DNA from: Tetrapisispora phaffii CBS 4417
Taxonomy: Eukaryota > Ascomycota > Saccharomycetes > Saccharomycetales > Saccharomycetaceae
DNA: 64,000 nt
Direction: 5' to 3'
Assembly: GCF_000236905.1 (NCBI RefSeq)
Contig: NC_016526.1
Span: 62,001 to 126,000 of the forward strand
Of this stretch, positions 54,389 to 64,000 are shown in pieces. Every line of letters starts with the position of its first letter. Positions within the stretch are counted from its first letter, which is position 1. The translations under genes and the position numbers were made by a program. Under the pieces are notes generated by a model. The model saw nothing but the letters and a program-made list of their open reading frames with translations, did not search any database and was not told the origin of the DNA.

Positions 54389-55930
54389 CTATAAAAATGC
54401 GGTTAAGAAGGCACTCAAAATTAAAAATAGCCCTGTTGTTGCATGACTATTAAGGTTTGCATCGCCTTTAGAAGATGAAGAAGATGATGAAGATGAAGAG
54501 ACAGTTGATGTAGAGCTCGAATGGGAACTCGAACTCGAAGCTGATGTAGCACTAGAAGCTGAAGAAGTAGTCAAAACTTTGACTGCATTTAACATATTTG
54601 TGGAATCGTATGTGATTTTTGCTGTAGAAATCACACTACTATCCGTATCTCTAATTGTGTAGCTAAATGTAGTTGGTGGTGAGTAATCAGTTAAAATAAT
54701 ACCAGTGTTGTTACCATTGACACCATTTTCAATTAAGCTAGATATTTCACCTGGTTGAGTTGGGATACTGAAGCCACTGACACCGAAACTTTCGTAAATA
54801 GAAGTAATGACTGCTGCATCACATTTATAAGTAGATGTAGCAGCGTCTAGATCTTTTTCATAAATAGTTGGAATTTCAACAGAGTTGAACTGCTTTTGCA
54901 AGTTAACAAAGTCATCTTTATAAGTTAATTCACCAGTACTGTCATCGATAGCCACCAAACCGTAGTTATTAGCTTCTTCATTAAATTCGTATACTAAACC
55001 ACCCGAGAACACATCGATTAACCCGTCATAAAGACCTTCAGAGACTTCATCGAATGTCCTTGGTGAGTTCTTGTTACAACCATACTCAGAGAATAACAGA
55101 GGAATAACTGTATCTGAAAAGGTTGAGTTCAACACATCATAACCAGAAGTGGACCATGTAGAAGTACCTGAACACCAACTATAGGTGTTTAAACCGTAGA
55201 AGTCGGATCTTGACTCTTCTAAAATTGAACTCACTCCGGTTCCATTCAAGACGTTACATTGCAAGTAATCAAATGTAGCAAGTCTCAATTCAGTGTTATC
55301 AGCAGCAGAGTAACCGACTGGAATAGTTCTATTGGCATGTTTTTTGATATATTGCTTCATATCTCTTTGAACTGCACGGATGTATGGTGGATCCAAAGTC
55401 GCATAATTTTTTTCATCGTTAATGATTTCATTACCAGCAAAGAAACCTAATACGTTTGGATAATTCTTGAATGCATCAATGAACTTGAAAACTCTAGTCA
55501 AGTATACGGAGTTGTAAGTACCGGATGGGTCGGCACGATTCAAACTCTCACCGTAGCCACCTGCATTAACATCCAACATAACATAAATACCAGCATTGTT
55601 CCAAATGGTCATACATTTATCATGATTCAAGTCTGGATTCAAAGAGTAAATTCTGACTGTGTTAATCCCTAATTGCTGGAAAGCATAGGCATCTCTTGCA
55701 CATATCTCTGGATCAGTTAAAGCATCTTTACCGGAGGAAGCATCATAACCTGAAGCACCACCTGGCAAGTAATCGATACCTTTAATAAAGAAAACTGTGT
55801 TTTCAGAAGGATCATTATCCACAGAAGCAGGTCTAATGAAACGGGAGTCCTTAATGTGTATTGGTAAAACAGCATTAACGACAGCTGGCGAGGCTGCCAA
55901 AAGAGTCAGGATTAGTTTCTTTGATAACAT
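54389..55930 (-). CDS. GAS3: GPI-anchored glucanosyltransferase-family protein Gas3
   Basis: 513 residues from the ATG at 55930 (S. cerevisiae Gas3 is 524). The frame stays open 27 codons further upstream, but the inner ATG starts a normal signal peptide, MLSKKLILTLLAASPAVVNA. The GH72 domain follows: FFIKGIDYLPGG, GINTVRIYSLNPDLNHD, FFAGNEIIND with the acid/base Glu, and LFSEYGCNKN with the nucleophile Glu. Both catalytic glutamates are present, although S. cerevisiae Gas3 has shown little activity. A Ser-rich stretch of about 40 residues precedes a hydrophobic C-terminal GPI signal (GLFLILSAFLTAFL). Asn-rich sequons fit a cell-wall protein. Place beside SKY1 agrees with YMR215W. Confidence 0.95.
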   Translation of the reverse strand: MLSKKLILTLLAASPAVVNAVLPIHIKDSRFIRPASVDNDPSENTVFFIKGIDYLPGGASGYDASSGKDALTDPEICARDAYAFQQLGINTVRIYSLNPDLNHDKCMTIWNNAGIYVMLDVNAGGYGESLNRADPSGTYNSVYLTRVFKFIDAFKNYPNVLGFFAGNEIINDEKNYATLDPPYIRAVQRDMKQYIKKHANRTIPVGYSAADNTELRLATFDYLQCNVLNGTGVSSILEESRSDFYGLNTYSWCSGTSTWSTSGYDVLNSTFSDTVIPLLFSEYGCNKNSPRTFDEVSEGLYDGLIDVFSGGLVYEFNEEANNYGLVAIDDSTGELTYKDDFVNLQKQFNSVEIPTIYEKDLDAATSTYKCDAAVITSIYESFGVSGFSIPTQPGEISSLIENGVNGNNTGIILTDYSPPTTFSYTIRDTDSSVISTAKITYDSTNMLNAVKVLTTSSASSATSASSSSSHSSSTSTVSSSSSSSSSSKGDANLNSHATTGLFLILSAFLTAFL

Positions 55931-56712
55931 GGTTACAGCGTATGATTTTAGCGCAAGTGCTCTTCTAATATAACAACAAAGCTCCAAACACAATGAATGA
56001 ACCAGAACCACGAAGGGGGGTCAATAATAAATATAGAACAGTTTATATCTGTGTATATATAAGGTTGGCAGAAGCCTAGCAAACTCATTGTTCGATAGGT
56101 AAACAAACTGCTTGCAGCAAAAAAACCGTCAAGGCTTTCTGCCAACAAATCACACGCAATACCATCGAACCATCCCACCACAATTGCAACAACAGGTAAC
56201 TGACACAGAGCACAACACGACGTAGTTCCTGGAGATGCAACAACACACCAACATGCAACGTTTACCAATCTACCAGAGCTCGTATCAGTTTCGAAATTAA
56301 TTGCTATCCATCCAATTCCTCTCTCTTGCGCCTGTTTCTCTCACATTCTTGAAGTGACGCCCTGATCTCATCTCAATTTTGCTCAAAATACTTTTCGTGT
56401 CGCGTTTTGGAACTCTTGAGACCCTGAAGACCCTCAAATGACATAAAAGACATTAATGTAACGACACATATATTACGATGCTGTGCATCAGAGGCAACTA
56501 GTCATTGCACTCGTTTCGAAAACGATGGAGTATTATGTATTATCGTGTTATGTGGACACAGATATATAGCTATATATATATACGGAGGCCTGGGACTGGT
56601 TTTTGTAATTGCAGTCTCTTTAACAACGTCACAATGTGTTCATGGTGAACCTTTTTCTCTTAATGTTTATAATGTATCCTTCTAGGATGGCAATCTTCTT
56701 GTTTATCGACAT
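55931..56712. other. GAS3 upstream region and SCJ1 3' region
   Basis: 782 bp without a supported gene. Words of possible interest for GAS3 are an SBF-like TTTTCGTG at 56392-56399 and a PAC-like CTCATC at 56367-56372 (GATGAG on the minus strand). A (TA)n stretch lies near 56567-56581. A tRNA-like B box near 56165 was examined and rejected. Confidence 0.45.
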
Positions 56713-57897
56713 TTAAAGTTCATCGTTGAATTTATGACTTCCGGCTTTTTTATTTTGTGGCACAATAATTACATAATCAATGTATAAATCCCCAAACCTG
56801 TCGCTGCCTTGAATTGGCATGCCAAAACCGACCAACTTTTCGATTTCTTTATTAAGAACTGGGATACCGGGCTTTCTGGAGATTTTGACATCCCTCTTTG
56901 GGTCAAAGAATGGGATGGTTCTATTCCATCCACCTTCCATAGCGTCTTTGAAAACCAATGCTTCAGTTCTGAATAAGTCGTTACCACGTCTTCTGTAACC
57001 TAAGTTGTTTTGCGCTATTTCTTGGAATTGGACGAGCAAATCTCCGGCTTCTGCATTTAATTCTTTATCACCACCATTTTCTACGATCTTTAGGAAGTCC
57101 CTTGGGGCACCTGCAGGGACTTTGACATTGATCTCTTTTGATTTAGTTACCAGTTTCTGTCCGTGGCATTTTTTACAATGGTTCTTTATGGTAGAACCGG
57201 CACCGTGACATTTTGGACATTGAGTATGCATCTGCTGTGTAACTGGACCCATTCTAATAACTTGAACAACAAAACCATTGCCGCCACATTCTTTACATTT
57301 ATCAACTTTGCCATCTTCGGAACCAGAACCTTTGCAGTGGTCACATGTATCTTTGAAATCCATTTGGAAGTTTACATTCGCACCAGTGAAATATTCTCTT
57401 AAAGAGAGAGGATAAGTAACTTGTATGGATTGCGCCTTTCTTCTACGATCATCTGCGAAACCTCCGCCGCCAAAACCTCCAAAACCCCCAAAGTTACCTT
57501 TATTACCACCAAACATTTGGTTGAATAAATCAAATGGGTCATGGAATCCACCTGGACCGCCAGGACCGCCAGGACCACCTTGGCCTTGTCCACCATTTTG
57601 GAATGCATCTGAACCAAATTGATCGTAGGTTCTTCTCTTTTCAGGATCACTTAAAACTTCGTAGGCTTCACCGATTTCGATAAAATGATTGTGTGCCTCT
57701 TCATCATTTTGGTTCTTATCAGGGTGATATTTTTTAGATAATTGTCTATAAGCAGATTTAATTGCCTTCTCAGAGGCCTCCTTCGGTATGCCTAAAATTT
57801 TATAATAGTCCTTACCAGCTAAAATACATGGAATAAAAGAAGCTACTAAAAATAATAGAAAGATTAGATTGGAAACGCTCAGCTTGTGTAACATCAT
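56713..57897 (-). CDS. SCJ1: ER-lumen DnaJ co-chaperone Scj1
   Basis: 394 residues (S. cerevisiae Scj1 is 377). A type I J-protein that stimulates the Hsp70 Kar2 in folding and degradation of ER proteins. A signal peptide covers about residues 1-27 ([22 protein letters not shown]). The J domain follows with HPD in YHPDKNQ, then a Gly/Phe-rich region. The zinc region has four CxxC pairs ([31 protein letters not shown]), the last one without the final GxG. C-terminal substrate-binding domains follow. The protein ends KFNDEL, an ER retrieval signal of the HDEL/KDEL class with Asn in the variable place. Confidence 0.97.
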   Translation of the reverse strand: MMLHKLSVSNLIFLLFLVASFIPCILAGKDYYKILGIPKEASEKAIKSAYRQLSKKYHPDKNQNDEEAHNHFIEIGEAYEVLSDPEKRRTYDQFGSDAFQNGGQGQGGPGGPGGPGGFHDPFDLFNQMFGGNKGNFGGFGGFGGGGFADDRRRKAQSIQVTYPLSLREYFTGANVNFQMDFKDTCDHCKGSGSEDGKVDKCKECGGNGFVVQVIRMGPVTQQMHTQCPKCHGAGSTIKNHCKKCHGQKLVTKSKEINVKVPAGAPRDFLKIVENGGDKELNAEAGDLLVQFQEIAQNNLGYRRRGNDLFRTEALVFKDAMEGGWNRTIPFFDPKRDVKISRKPGIPVLNKEIEKLVGFGMPIQGSDRFGDLYIDYVIIVPQNKKAGSHKFNDEL

Positions 57898-58146
57898 AAT
57901 TTCAGATGCGACTATTAGACTTCGGATGTTATTATTTCACTTACAACAAAAACAGAAAGAAGTGCAATGTATTAGCAATCAGGATAGTTACAGAAGTTAA
58001 CCCTCTAGTAACATAGAGCATACTCCCTTTTAATAACCAATCAATTGGATATCGTCTAGCTTTCTGATCGTTATCTGAAATACATTTGTTCTTGTCTAAC
58101 AATTTCAAAGATTTCGAAATTTATTCGCTGTTCACTGCCTCAGAAT

Positions 58147-58154
58147 TTACCCGG
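58147..58154 (+). promoter_or_regulatory. Reb1-type site upstream of SCJ1
   Basis: TTACCCGG, full Reb1 consensus, 250 bp upstream of the SCJ1 start codon in the divergent gap. It is only 19 bp before the small ORF at 58173, so if that ORF is real its message must start elsewhere or very close. Confidence 0.45.
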
Positions 58155-58172
58155 CGCGTAAATTTCAGTGCG

Positions 58173-58421
58173 ATGACAAGTGTCAAAGGACATGACACAG
58201 AGCCCAAGAACTGGCTCATGGTGTTAATTGGTATACCGCTTATACTTTTGCCTATAACATTGCTACTAAATGGTGTTGCATACAGAGGTAGCAGGAAACA
58301 TTTCCTCACTGATCATATGCGAGGAGAAGCCTTGCCTGCATTAAAAATACATTTCCATGTCTGTGTCCTAACTGTCTATACTATGTGCTCAAAAGAAGTT
58401 AGTCCAGACACAGGTATATAA
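58173..58421 (+). CDS. Possible small membrane protein, 82 residues
   Basis: A frame from a TTG at 58086 contains its first ATG at 58173, giving 82 residues. After a hydrophilic start (MTSVKGHDTEPKNW) there is a clear hydrophobic segment at about residues 15-33 (LMVLIGIPLILLPITLLLN) with RGSRK just behind, which would place that side in the cytosol. The rest has a weak hydrophobic stretch and four Cys or His residues. I recognise no homologue. In S. cerevisiae CEF1 lies in this sector, but this is not Cef1. A chance ORF cannot be excluded. Confidence 0.4.
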   Translation: MTSVKGHDTEPKNWLMVLIGIPLILLPITLLLNGVAYRGSRKHFLTDHMRGEALPALKIHFHVCVLTVYTMCSKEVSPDTGI

Positions 58422-58683
58422 CATATTATTCGTAGTAAATAGCAATAATCTAGTTATTAGGGAATTGAATTTGCACTATGTTTCACGATACACCGAACGG
58501 ATGACAGTGTCTTTGGCGATTTTTGGAAAAGTGTCACAAAATAAAAACCAAAAAGAAAAGTAAATAAATATTCATTTTACGTTCAATGGATATATATAAA
58601 CAGGGCACCTTTTATATATAAGTATATAGTTGTCTCTTTCGAATGACTGGTTTTGAATACCAAATCAACAAGCATCGAAAACT

Positions 58684-60768
58684 ATGTTTCAATATTTTAT
58701 TCCTAGGCACCAGAAATTGGTAAATGCATGCTACGACAACGACCGAGGTAATCCTCCCACTCCAAACATATTCTCGACGAATGTTTTACTTAACAATTTG
58801 AATGAGAATAGAGTAAAATTGGATAAAGTTTTAAGATACTTGCTGATTAAACTGAACTCGGATCTAAAACAGAAAAATTATGATAAGATAATTACATCTC
58901 TCAATTTAATGTTTTATTTGATTAAAAATGAAGAAGATGAAATACCATTTCTCGTTGAAGAAATCTGCAAAATGTTAATGACAATAATGTCACATAAGTG
59001 CATTAATTGGAATAAATGCGTCATTGAAAATGTTGAATATGTGATCCATTACATGGCAAAATTCAAAACTATAGAACTGTTAAAAAACAAAGATAATCAA
59101 GGTATTCTCGTGGAAATTTATGTTAGTACCATGAAAATGTTTATTGATGTAAGCCAAAACATGTGTCATGATGCAGATTTAGTCATGAAAGGTTGTATTA
59201 ATTTTGGGTTTTCTTCTAATTTCATTTTAAATCAATCGTCGAGTATTTTATTGAAAAATGTATTGCATATTGTTATAAAGCAATTATGTATAAACTTTCC
59301 AGAATTTACAGCATTATCGACAAACTTAATATTGGAAGAGAAGGAAGAGGATTTTAATAACCTAATAAGTAAAGATAACAGTTCAGTTAGCACTCAAGAT
59401 TTAAAATGCGATGATTCTACAGTGGTTAGCGCATTATTCATGCTATTTTATACTTACAACACAACGAAAATAAGAATCATCTTACAACAATTATTCTCAA
59501 TAATTAAATCGTACAATACCAACCTCTTATTGTTGACAGTTTTCAATTTGGCGCCAAATGCAATAAAACCGTTATTATTAAAGATATTTTTGCATAGCTC
59601 CATTTCTATTGATAAAACAGAAGAGTCGAATATATCTTCAAAACTTTTCATTGTTTCAGAAATATTAAGAACAAATAAAAATATCCATGCATCCGTGTGG
59701 TTTGAAGTCATAAAAATATTAATGAGCTTTCAATTAATACATTCAGATGAGAAAACAGCCATCAGGACAATTATCAAAAAAATTTCATTGATCCAAAATA
59801 AAAATGGTAATATAAACAAAACATATAGGATAATGAATATACTTTTATCGAGTTTAAATAAAAACTCATTGAATAGAAAAGAAAAGTGCGTTATATCGAG
59901 AACACTTTGTGATGTAATAGGAGACCCATCTACAAAAAATATTCCATTAGGGTTGGCCATGGATTTGATTGAAGAGTTACCGCACATGATAGATGAAATA
60001 TTAGAATCTAGTGCAAATTATAATACACTGGCACAGGCTAACTTCCACAGATTGTATAAATTAATCAGGTATATCGAAAACATAGGAAAAGTAGAGGACC
60101 AGAATCGAATGTTACAGAGCTCTTTGCTAAAATACAAAAATGCAATGATTGTTGCTGGTTACCAATATATTGAAGCATCATGCGTAATTCCAAATAAATA
60201 TATTTTTTATTACACTTTCCATGCAAATGTTGCAGAATATATTCAATCAGTTGATTATATTAAACTAGCAAACACAAAAAAAGAGTCTACAACATTTTTC
60301 ACCGTATCAGAGATATCAACTATTTTTAAATCAATATATTCTAAAGAAAAAGTAGTAAAAAATGAATCCAATGATAACATCAGTACTCAAAAATTGGTTC
60401 CCTCCGTAAGGTTAACAAAACACATTGATATGCAGAAAGGAATTAATATCTCAGACGACTCAAGCAAATTCATTTCTTTAGAAAATTATTTTGAAAAATG
60501 TACTGAAGCTCTATCAACCATAAATAATATTCCTAGCAATGACAATACACATGTTCATCCTCACAGAAGAAAGATTGATTTATCTGTTTCTGATATTGAA
60601 AAATGGAAGAATTTTGACATCAATCATGTATTATTAAATATAACAAACACTCATTCTAAAGTAAAAAGAGATAAACCAAAAAATATTCTAAGAACAACAA
60701 AAAAGATACCAATCCAAAAAAGTAATACAGATTTTGATATCAGTGATTTGTTATTTCACGATCATTAG
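58684..60768 (+). CDS. EFR3: Plasma-membrane scaffold protein Efr3
   Basis: 694 residues (S. cerevisiae Efr3 is 782). With Ypp1 it anchors the phosphatidylinositol 4-kinase Stt4 at the plasma membrane. The start MFQYFIPRHQKLVNACYD is the family signature, with basic and Cys residues for membrane contact. A long array of alpha-helical (HEAT/ARM-like) repeats runs through about residue 500. The C-terminal part is Ser/Asn/Lys-rich and ends near DISDLLFHDH. The sequence is quite diverged and Asn/Lys-rich, as is common for this gene. It is convergent with MOD5 across only 60 bp. Confidence 0.88.
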   Translation: MFQYFIPRHQKLVNACYDNDRGNPPTPNIFSTNVLLNNLNENRVKLDKVLRYLLIKLNSDLKQKNYDKIITSLNLMFYLIKNEEDEIPFLVEEICKMLMTIMSHKCINWNKCVIENVEYVIHYMAKFKTIELLKNKDNQGILVEIYVSTMKMFIDVSQNMCHDADLVMKGCINFGFSSNFILNQSSSILLKNVLHIVIKQLCINFPEFTALSTNLILEEKEEDFNNLISKDNSSVSTQDLKCDDSTVVSALFMLFYTYNTTKIRIILQQLFSIIKSYNTNLLLLTVFNLAPNAIKPLLLKIFLHSSISIDKTEESNISSKLFIVSEILRTNKNIHASVWFEVIKILMSFQLIHSDEKTAIRTIIKKISLIQNKNGNINKTYRIMNILLSSLNKNSLNRKEKCVISRTLCDVIGDPSTKNIPLGLAMDLIEELPHMIDEILESSANYNTLAQANFHRLYKLIRYIENIGKVEDQNRMLQSSLLKYKNAMIVAGYQYIEASCVIPNKYIFYYTFHANVAEYIQSVDYIKLANTKKESTTFFTVSEISTIFKSIYSKEKVVKNESNDNISTQKLVPSVRLTKHIDMQKGINISDDSSKFISLENYFEKCTEALSTINNIPSNDNTHVHPHRRKIDLSVSDIEKWKNFDINHVLLNITNTHSKVKRDKPKNILRTTKKIPIQKSNTDFDISDLLFHDH

Positions 60769-60828
60769 ACCCGTTGAAAAATTGATTAATTTCAGGCATA
60801 TATATCATTATTCAGTAATTTCAACAGT

Positions 60829-62109
60829 TTATTCATTTTTATTAGCTTCTTTTAGCCGTTTATAATTTTCATATTCTTGTTTCTTCTTACCACGATTTAG
60901 GTTTGAATTATGTCTTCTACCTTTAATGTGAATGTCCCAATTTCGCTTACCAATTGCTACCAATGATTTGTTATTTTGGTCCTTGCAAACATCACAGGTA
61001 TAATTGGTAAAATCGTTATTTTTTGGTAAAATTGTGTTAGCTTCATTCAATAAGGTTTTGAGTGTATCAGGCGCTCTATCTACATTTATATTTACATCAT
61101 TCAAAAACTGTGAAGTAATACAATCTGATCGCAGACCCACGTTAGAATCCCATTTCGTTAAATCTGTCGCATCTAGTATGTATATATCACCATTTATATC
61201 AGGAATTAGCATTTTCTTTATCCATTTAACTTGTTTCTTAGCGTATTGTCGTGTTCTAATCTTCATTCTTTCTATACATTCATCTAATACAGCATCAGGC
61301 TGCTTTAGTAACCAAGGCAAAAATTCCTTGAAACCAATAACTTGCCAGACACCATTTTCACATGTTTCTGAAGATAAATTATTTTCTGTGTAATACTTAA
61401 ATAATTCTTGAATTTCTTCCATACCTGAACTAGCTAACATTTTATCTACACGATCATCCAATCGCTTAGCTAATTCATCTGGGTTACTATATAACCATAA
61501 AAATAGCGTTGGATATCTTAATGAAACCTCTTGATCCTTGAATGTTGCACTAGGTTTTTTCCCAGTGACATAATAAATTTCCAGCATTCTTTTAACTCTT
61601 CTGGTGTCATTACGATGATACTTATCAGCGATCTCTGGATCATATTTAACTAAAGTATTGTATATTAAATCGGGATCTTCAGAATTCAATATCTTGTTCT
61701 CTTCTTCTGTTAATGCCCTTTCTTCATCAGTCACACTTTTTTTAAATAAAGCTTGTAAATAATAATGAGTACCCCCAACAACGATAGCAACTTTGTTTCT
61801 CTTATGTATGTCTTCAATCGATCTAATACATTCCTCTTCAAATCTATGGAGGTAATATTCCTCAGACCAATCAACGTGGTTCATAACATGATGAGGCACA
61901 CCTTCACGTTCGTCCATAGGGTGTTTATTTGTTATAACAGGTATATTCTTGTACATTTGCATGGAATCTGAATTGATGACTTCTCCATTGAACTTTTTAG
62001 CCAATTGAATGGACAACTGAGATTTTCCAACGCCTGTTGTACCAGCTACTATTATTACTTTATCGCACATAATGGGCCTCGATAATTGATACAATATCCG
62101 TTTAATCAT
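60829..62109 (-). CDS. MOD5: tRNA dimethylallyltransferase (isopentenyltransferase) Mod5
   Basis: 426 residues (S. cerevisiae 428). It adds an isopentenyl group to A37 of tRNAs that read UNN codons, using dimethylallyl diphosphate. The P-loop is GTTGVGKSQ (about 23-31), followed by GEVINSDSMQMYKNIPVITNKHP and HHVMNHVDW. The region RTRQYAKKQVKWIKKM and a C2H2-type zinc finger near the end (CDVCKDQ ... HIKGRRH) are typical of eukaryotic members. Two in-frame ATGs, residues 1 (62109) and 14 (62070), frame a basic N-terminal peptide without acidic residues. In S. cerevisiae the first start gives a mitochondrial form and the second a cytosolic and nuclear form, and the same layout is preserved here. 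Confidence 0.97.
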   Translation of the reverse strand: MIKRILYQLSRPIMCDKVIIVAGTTGVGKSQLSIQLAKKFNGEVINSDSMQMYKNIPVITNKHPMDEREGVPHHVMNHVDWSEEYYLHRFEEECIRSIEDIHKRNKVAIVVGGTHYYLQALFKKSVTDEERALTEEENKILNSEDPDLIYNTLVKYDPEIADKYHRNDTRRVKRMLEIYYVTGKKPSATFKDQEVSLRYPTLFLWLYSNPDELAKRLDDRVDKMLASSGMEEIQELFKYYTENNLSSETCENGVWQVIGFKEFLPWLLKQPDAVLDECIERMKIRTRQYAKKQVKWIKKMLIPDINGDIYILDATDLTKWDSNVGLRSDCITSQFLNDVNINVDRAPDTLKTLLNEANTILPKNNDFTNYTCDVCKDQNNKSLVAIGKRNWDIHIKGRRHNSNLNRGKKKQEYENYKRLKEANKNE

Positions 62110-62416
62110 GGATGCTGAAGCACCAATAAGAAGTCAATCTTGAAATTAATTGAAGAGTTGATATCATATTCTAAGTACTTTTTAAACATTTTTTTAAGAA
62201 GTGATTCATTATAATACAAATAATACAAATAATACTGAGTGTTTTAGATTTTAGCTCATCGCTTAAAAAATGGAAGCCTTAGGCTTTTCCGATAGTAAAG
62301 AGAACACCATAAACATAAGTAACGGTAATATATGATTAAATATGCAGGGAATTTCATGTATATTACATCGGTACATACATATATATTTATATCTATGGGC
62401 TGCCAATGCTAGTGGG
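62110..62416. other. MOD5 promoter and DML1 3' region
   Basis: 307 bp, very AT-rich, with a short direct repeat AATACAAAT near 62214-62232. No gene was seen. Confidence 0.5.
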
Positions 62417-63871
62417 CTAGTAGTCATCATCACCAGAGTCTTCATCGTCATACCAGCCATACTCGTACGCAGCTGCTCTGCTTGAGATATCTTCTTTTAA
62501 TTGCTCTCTATCAGTATCATTCCTGAAATATTTTGTCACAATATGATTCCAATGTTTAAAAACATTCCTACACACTTCTGTGCTTGCTAAAGTTATATTA
62601 CTGTCATTGTTACTTTTATATTCATCTGAAATTGTGTCTGAAGGGAAATATCTATATGTCTTCAATGTTCTTAAATGTATTCTATCATTATTGTTTTTAT
62701 CCTTTTCATTCTCATAAAGTGTTTCATTGTTGTTACTTTCTCTTATTATATCACAGTTAGAAAACTCGTGGTATGAGACCTTTGATTTTAAATCGAACTT
62801 ATTTATCAACGGGAAATATGAGTATATTTCATCCTCATTATGACTTTCTGTAATGTTGGAGATAATATTTTGATCATTTGTACCATCTGAGATACAATTA
62901 ACTAGATACTCCATTGATCTTACTTGCTCCACATTGTTCTGATCAAAAACAGAGTTTACAGCATCAAATATTTTACATATTTTGCTAGAGAGTTCCCAGT
63001 TTGTTAACTTAGGATCTGCATAAAGCGGAATGAATAAGTCTGATTCTTCAATCAAATTAATAGAGGCTTTTAATTTTTGTGTTATCCTTGATAATGATTG
63101 CTTTGTTATAGCACGCTCTTTCATTGTCTTGCCGTTTAATGCATCATCCTCGTTAAAAGTCCATGTGAAAACATTACTCTTTGGTAGCTCATTTTTTAAT
63201 TCTTGTAGTACAGCAGTTGAAAACCCACCCCATGCATTATCAACATCAGTTATTAGATTAAATCCTTGTAATGAATCACATTGTTCTAATTGATAATGTA
63301 AATTAATATCGAAGAAATCACTAACATAATTATCACTGAATTCTTGAAAACCAGTCTCATAATTTTGAAACTTCTGTTGACCTAACTTTTCAAAGTCAGG
63401 TAAATTTGGATTTTCAACGTCATGATACCAACTATTCAGATTTTGTAAACTCTTTGAATTATAAATCAAATGAGAATAATCAGACCAATACCTTGAATTA
63501 TTAATACCCAATTTTGGAACGGGAGCTCCACTGTCTAAGGCCTCTTGATATATCGATTTCTGAATTCGAGGGTGTGTCACTACTAAAGACTCTCCAACTT
63601 CCTTCAAATTTTCCTTATTTGGATCATAGTAGTCGTTGGATTCTGAATATTGAAAAGTTCCTAATGAGCCATTGCCTAATTTAGAATCCCAGAGGAGAGC
63701 CCTTGGTGAGTACGAAGCAGTTTTCGATATAAGATCTTTGGTACCGTTCAAAAAAACATCAACAGTATTTGGTCTATCTTCTGTGTACAATAATTTCTCT
63801 TTATTATTATAAAATTGTGTTGTTAAATGATTAGATCTGTGAGAAATCGAGATATTGATGATTTCATGCAT
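62417..63871 (-). CDS. DML1: Misato-like protein Dml1
   Basis: 484 residues (S. cerevisiae Dml1 is 475). A divergent tubulin/FtsZ-like protein of the Misato family, essential in S. cerevisiae and linked to mitochondrial DNA inheritance. The start MHEIINISISHRSNHLTTQFYN matches the family start. Next come LYTEDRPNTVDVFL, SPRALLWDSKLGNGSLGTF and WSDYSHLIYNSKSLQ. The GTPase-like segment GFNLITDVDNAWGGFSTAVLQEL takes the place of the tubulin G-box, and the end is acidic with YEYGWYDDEDSGDDDY. It is next to MOD5, mixing YMR211W and YOR274W. Confidence 0.95.
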   Translation of the reverse strand: MHEIINISISHRSNHLTTQFYNNKEKLLYTEDRPNTVDVFLNGTKDLISKTASYSPRALLWDSKLGNGSLGTFQYSESNDYYDPNKENLKEVGESLVVTHPRIQKSIYQEALDSGAPVPKLGINNSRYWSDYSHLIYNSKSLQNLNSWYHDVENPNLPDFEKLGQQKFQNYETGFQEFSDNYVSDFFDINLHYQLEQCDSLQGFNLITDVDNAWGGFSTAVLQELKNELPKSNVFTWTFNEDDALNGKTMKERAITKQSLSRITQKLKASINLIEESDLFIPLYADPKLTNWELSSKICKIFDAVNSVFDQNNVEQVRSMEYLVNCISDGTNDQNIISNITESHNEDEIYSYFPLINKFDLKSKVSYHEFSNCDIIRESNNNETLYENEKDKNNNDRIHLRTLKTYRYFPSDTISDEYKSNNDSNITLASTEVCRNVFKHWNHIVTKYFRNDTDREQLKEDISSRAAAYEYGWYDDEDSGDDDY

Positions 63872-64000
63872 TATTTTCTGGAGCTCAAAAAAGTTGTATT
63901 AATTGTAAGTATTCTAGTGAAATATATCAATTATAGCCTCTTGTTAACTTCATATATATTGTATGTATATAGTTCTCTGTATAATTAAGTGATACTAATG
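63872..64000. other. Start of the DML1 upstream region
   Basis: 129 bp of AT-rich sequence to the window end. Nothing specific was seen. Confidence 0.4.

Noticed and set aside
56150..56190. tRNA B-box-like ATGGTTCGATGG on the minus strand
   Set aside because: The final C of the B box is missing, and no T-stem, acceptor stem or A box can be drawn around it.
55948..56268. 106-codon Cys/Trp-rich frame upstream of GAS3
   Set aside because: It overlaps the open but untranslated upstream part of GAS3 and has no plausible domain; composition looks random.

Overview
The window is nuclear DNA of a budding yeast (Saccharomycetaceae). It is AT-rich and densely packed, with one intron (the one in MRPL44, using GTATGT and TACTAAC signals) and Rap1-, Reb1- and RRPE/PAC-type promoter words. 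Nearly every long reading frame has a recognisable Saccharomyces cerevisiae counterpart of similar length. I saw no transposon, LTR, CRISPR array, rRNA or tRNA.

Layout. 1-6.3 kb: an unidentified gene cut by the window edge, ORC4 and LEU3. 6.8-11.8 kb: the YJR124C, RPS5, IBA57 cluster, with a hairpin-rich candidate ncRNA region between RPS5 and IBA57. 13-19.7 kb: a TGL4/TGL5 lipase, DIA2 and ATX2, the same run as YOR081C-YOR079C; a perfect 63-bp tandem duplication lies between DIA2 and ATX2. 20.4-63.9 kb: one long block, RRP5, an unrecognised two-membrane-segment protein, MTF1, TAF7, SNF2, the YMR226C dehydrogenase, the YOR289W AMMECR1 protein, MPD1, MRPL44, RRP36, RDL2, UBP8, FSH2, ERG8, TRS130, HEM4, SKY1, GAS3, SCJ1, a small membrane ORF, EFR3, MOD5 and DML1.

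The long block is the most informative feature. It interleaves genes that in S. cerevisiae lie on two separate chromosome arms (YMR211-YMR229 and YOR274-YOR290), in consistent order and orientation. Several genes of both S. cerevisiae tracks are absent from their expected slots (for example CEF1, GUA1, MRE11, RIM20, CAF20, PLP2). This fits a post-whole-genome-duplication yeast that split from the S. cerevisiae line early and then lost duplicates independently, as in Vanderwaltozyma or Tetrapisispora. I do not assign a species.

The genes are mostly housekeeping: replication (ORC4, DIA2), transcription and chromatin (LEU3, TAF7, SNF2, UBP8), ribosome synthesis (RRP5, RRP36, RPS5), mitochondrial expression (MTF1, MRPL44, IBA57, MOD5, DML1), ER and secretion (MPD1, SCJ1, GAS3, TRS130) and metabolism (ERG8, HEM4, YMR226C). 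Regulation is partly visible. RRP5 and RRP36 share a 30-bp identical RRPE/PAC promoter module. A Puf4-type word follows RRP5 and a Puf3-type word follows MRPL44, matching the known target classes of those RNA-binding proteins. I found no convincing new biological system. The best leads are the candidate ncRNA, the unknown membrane protein and the gene-order mosaic.
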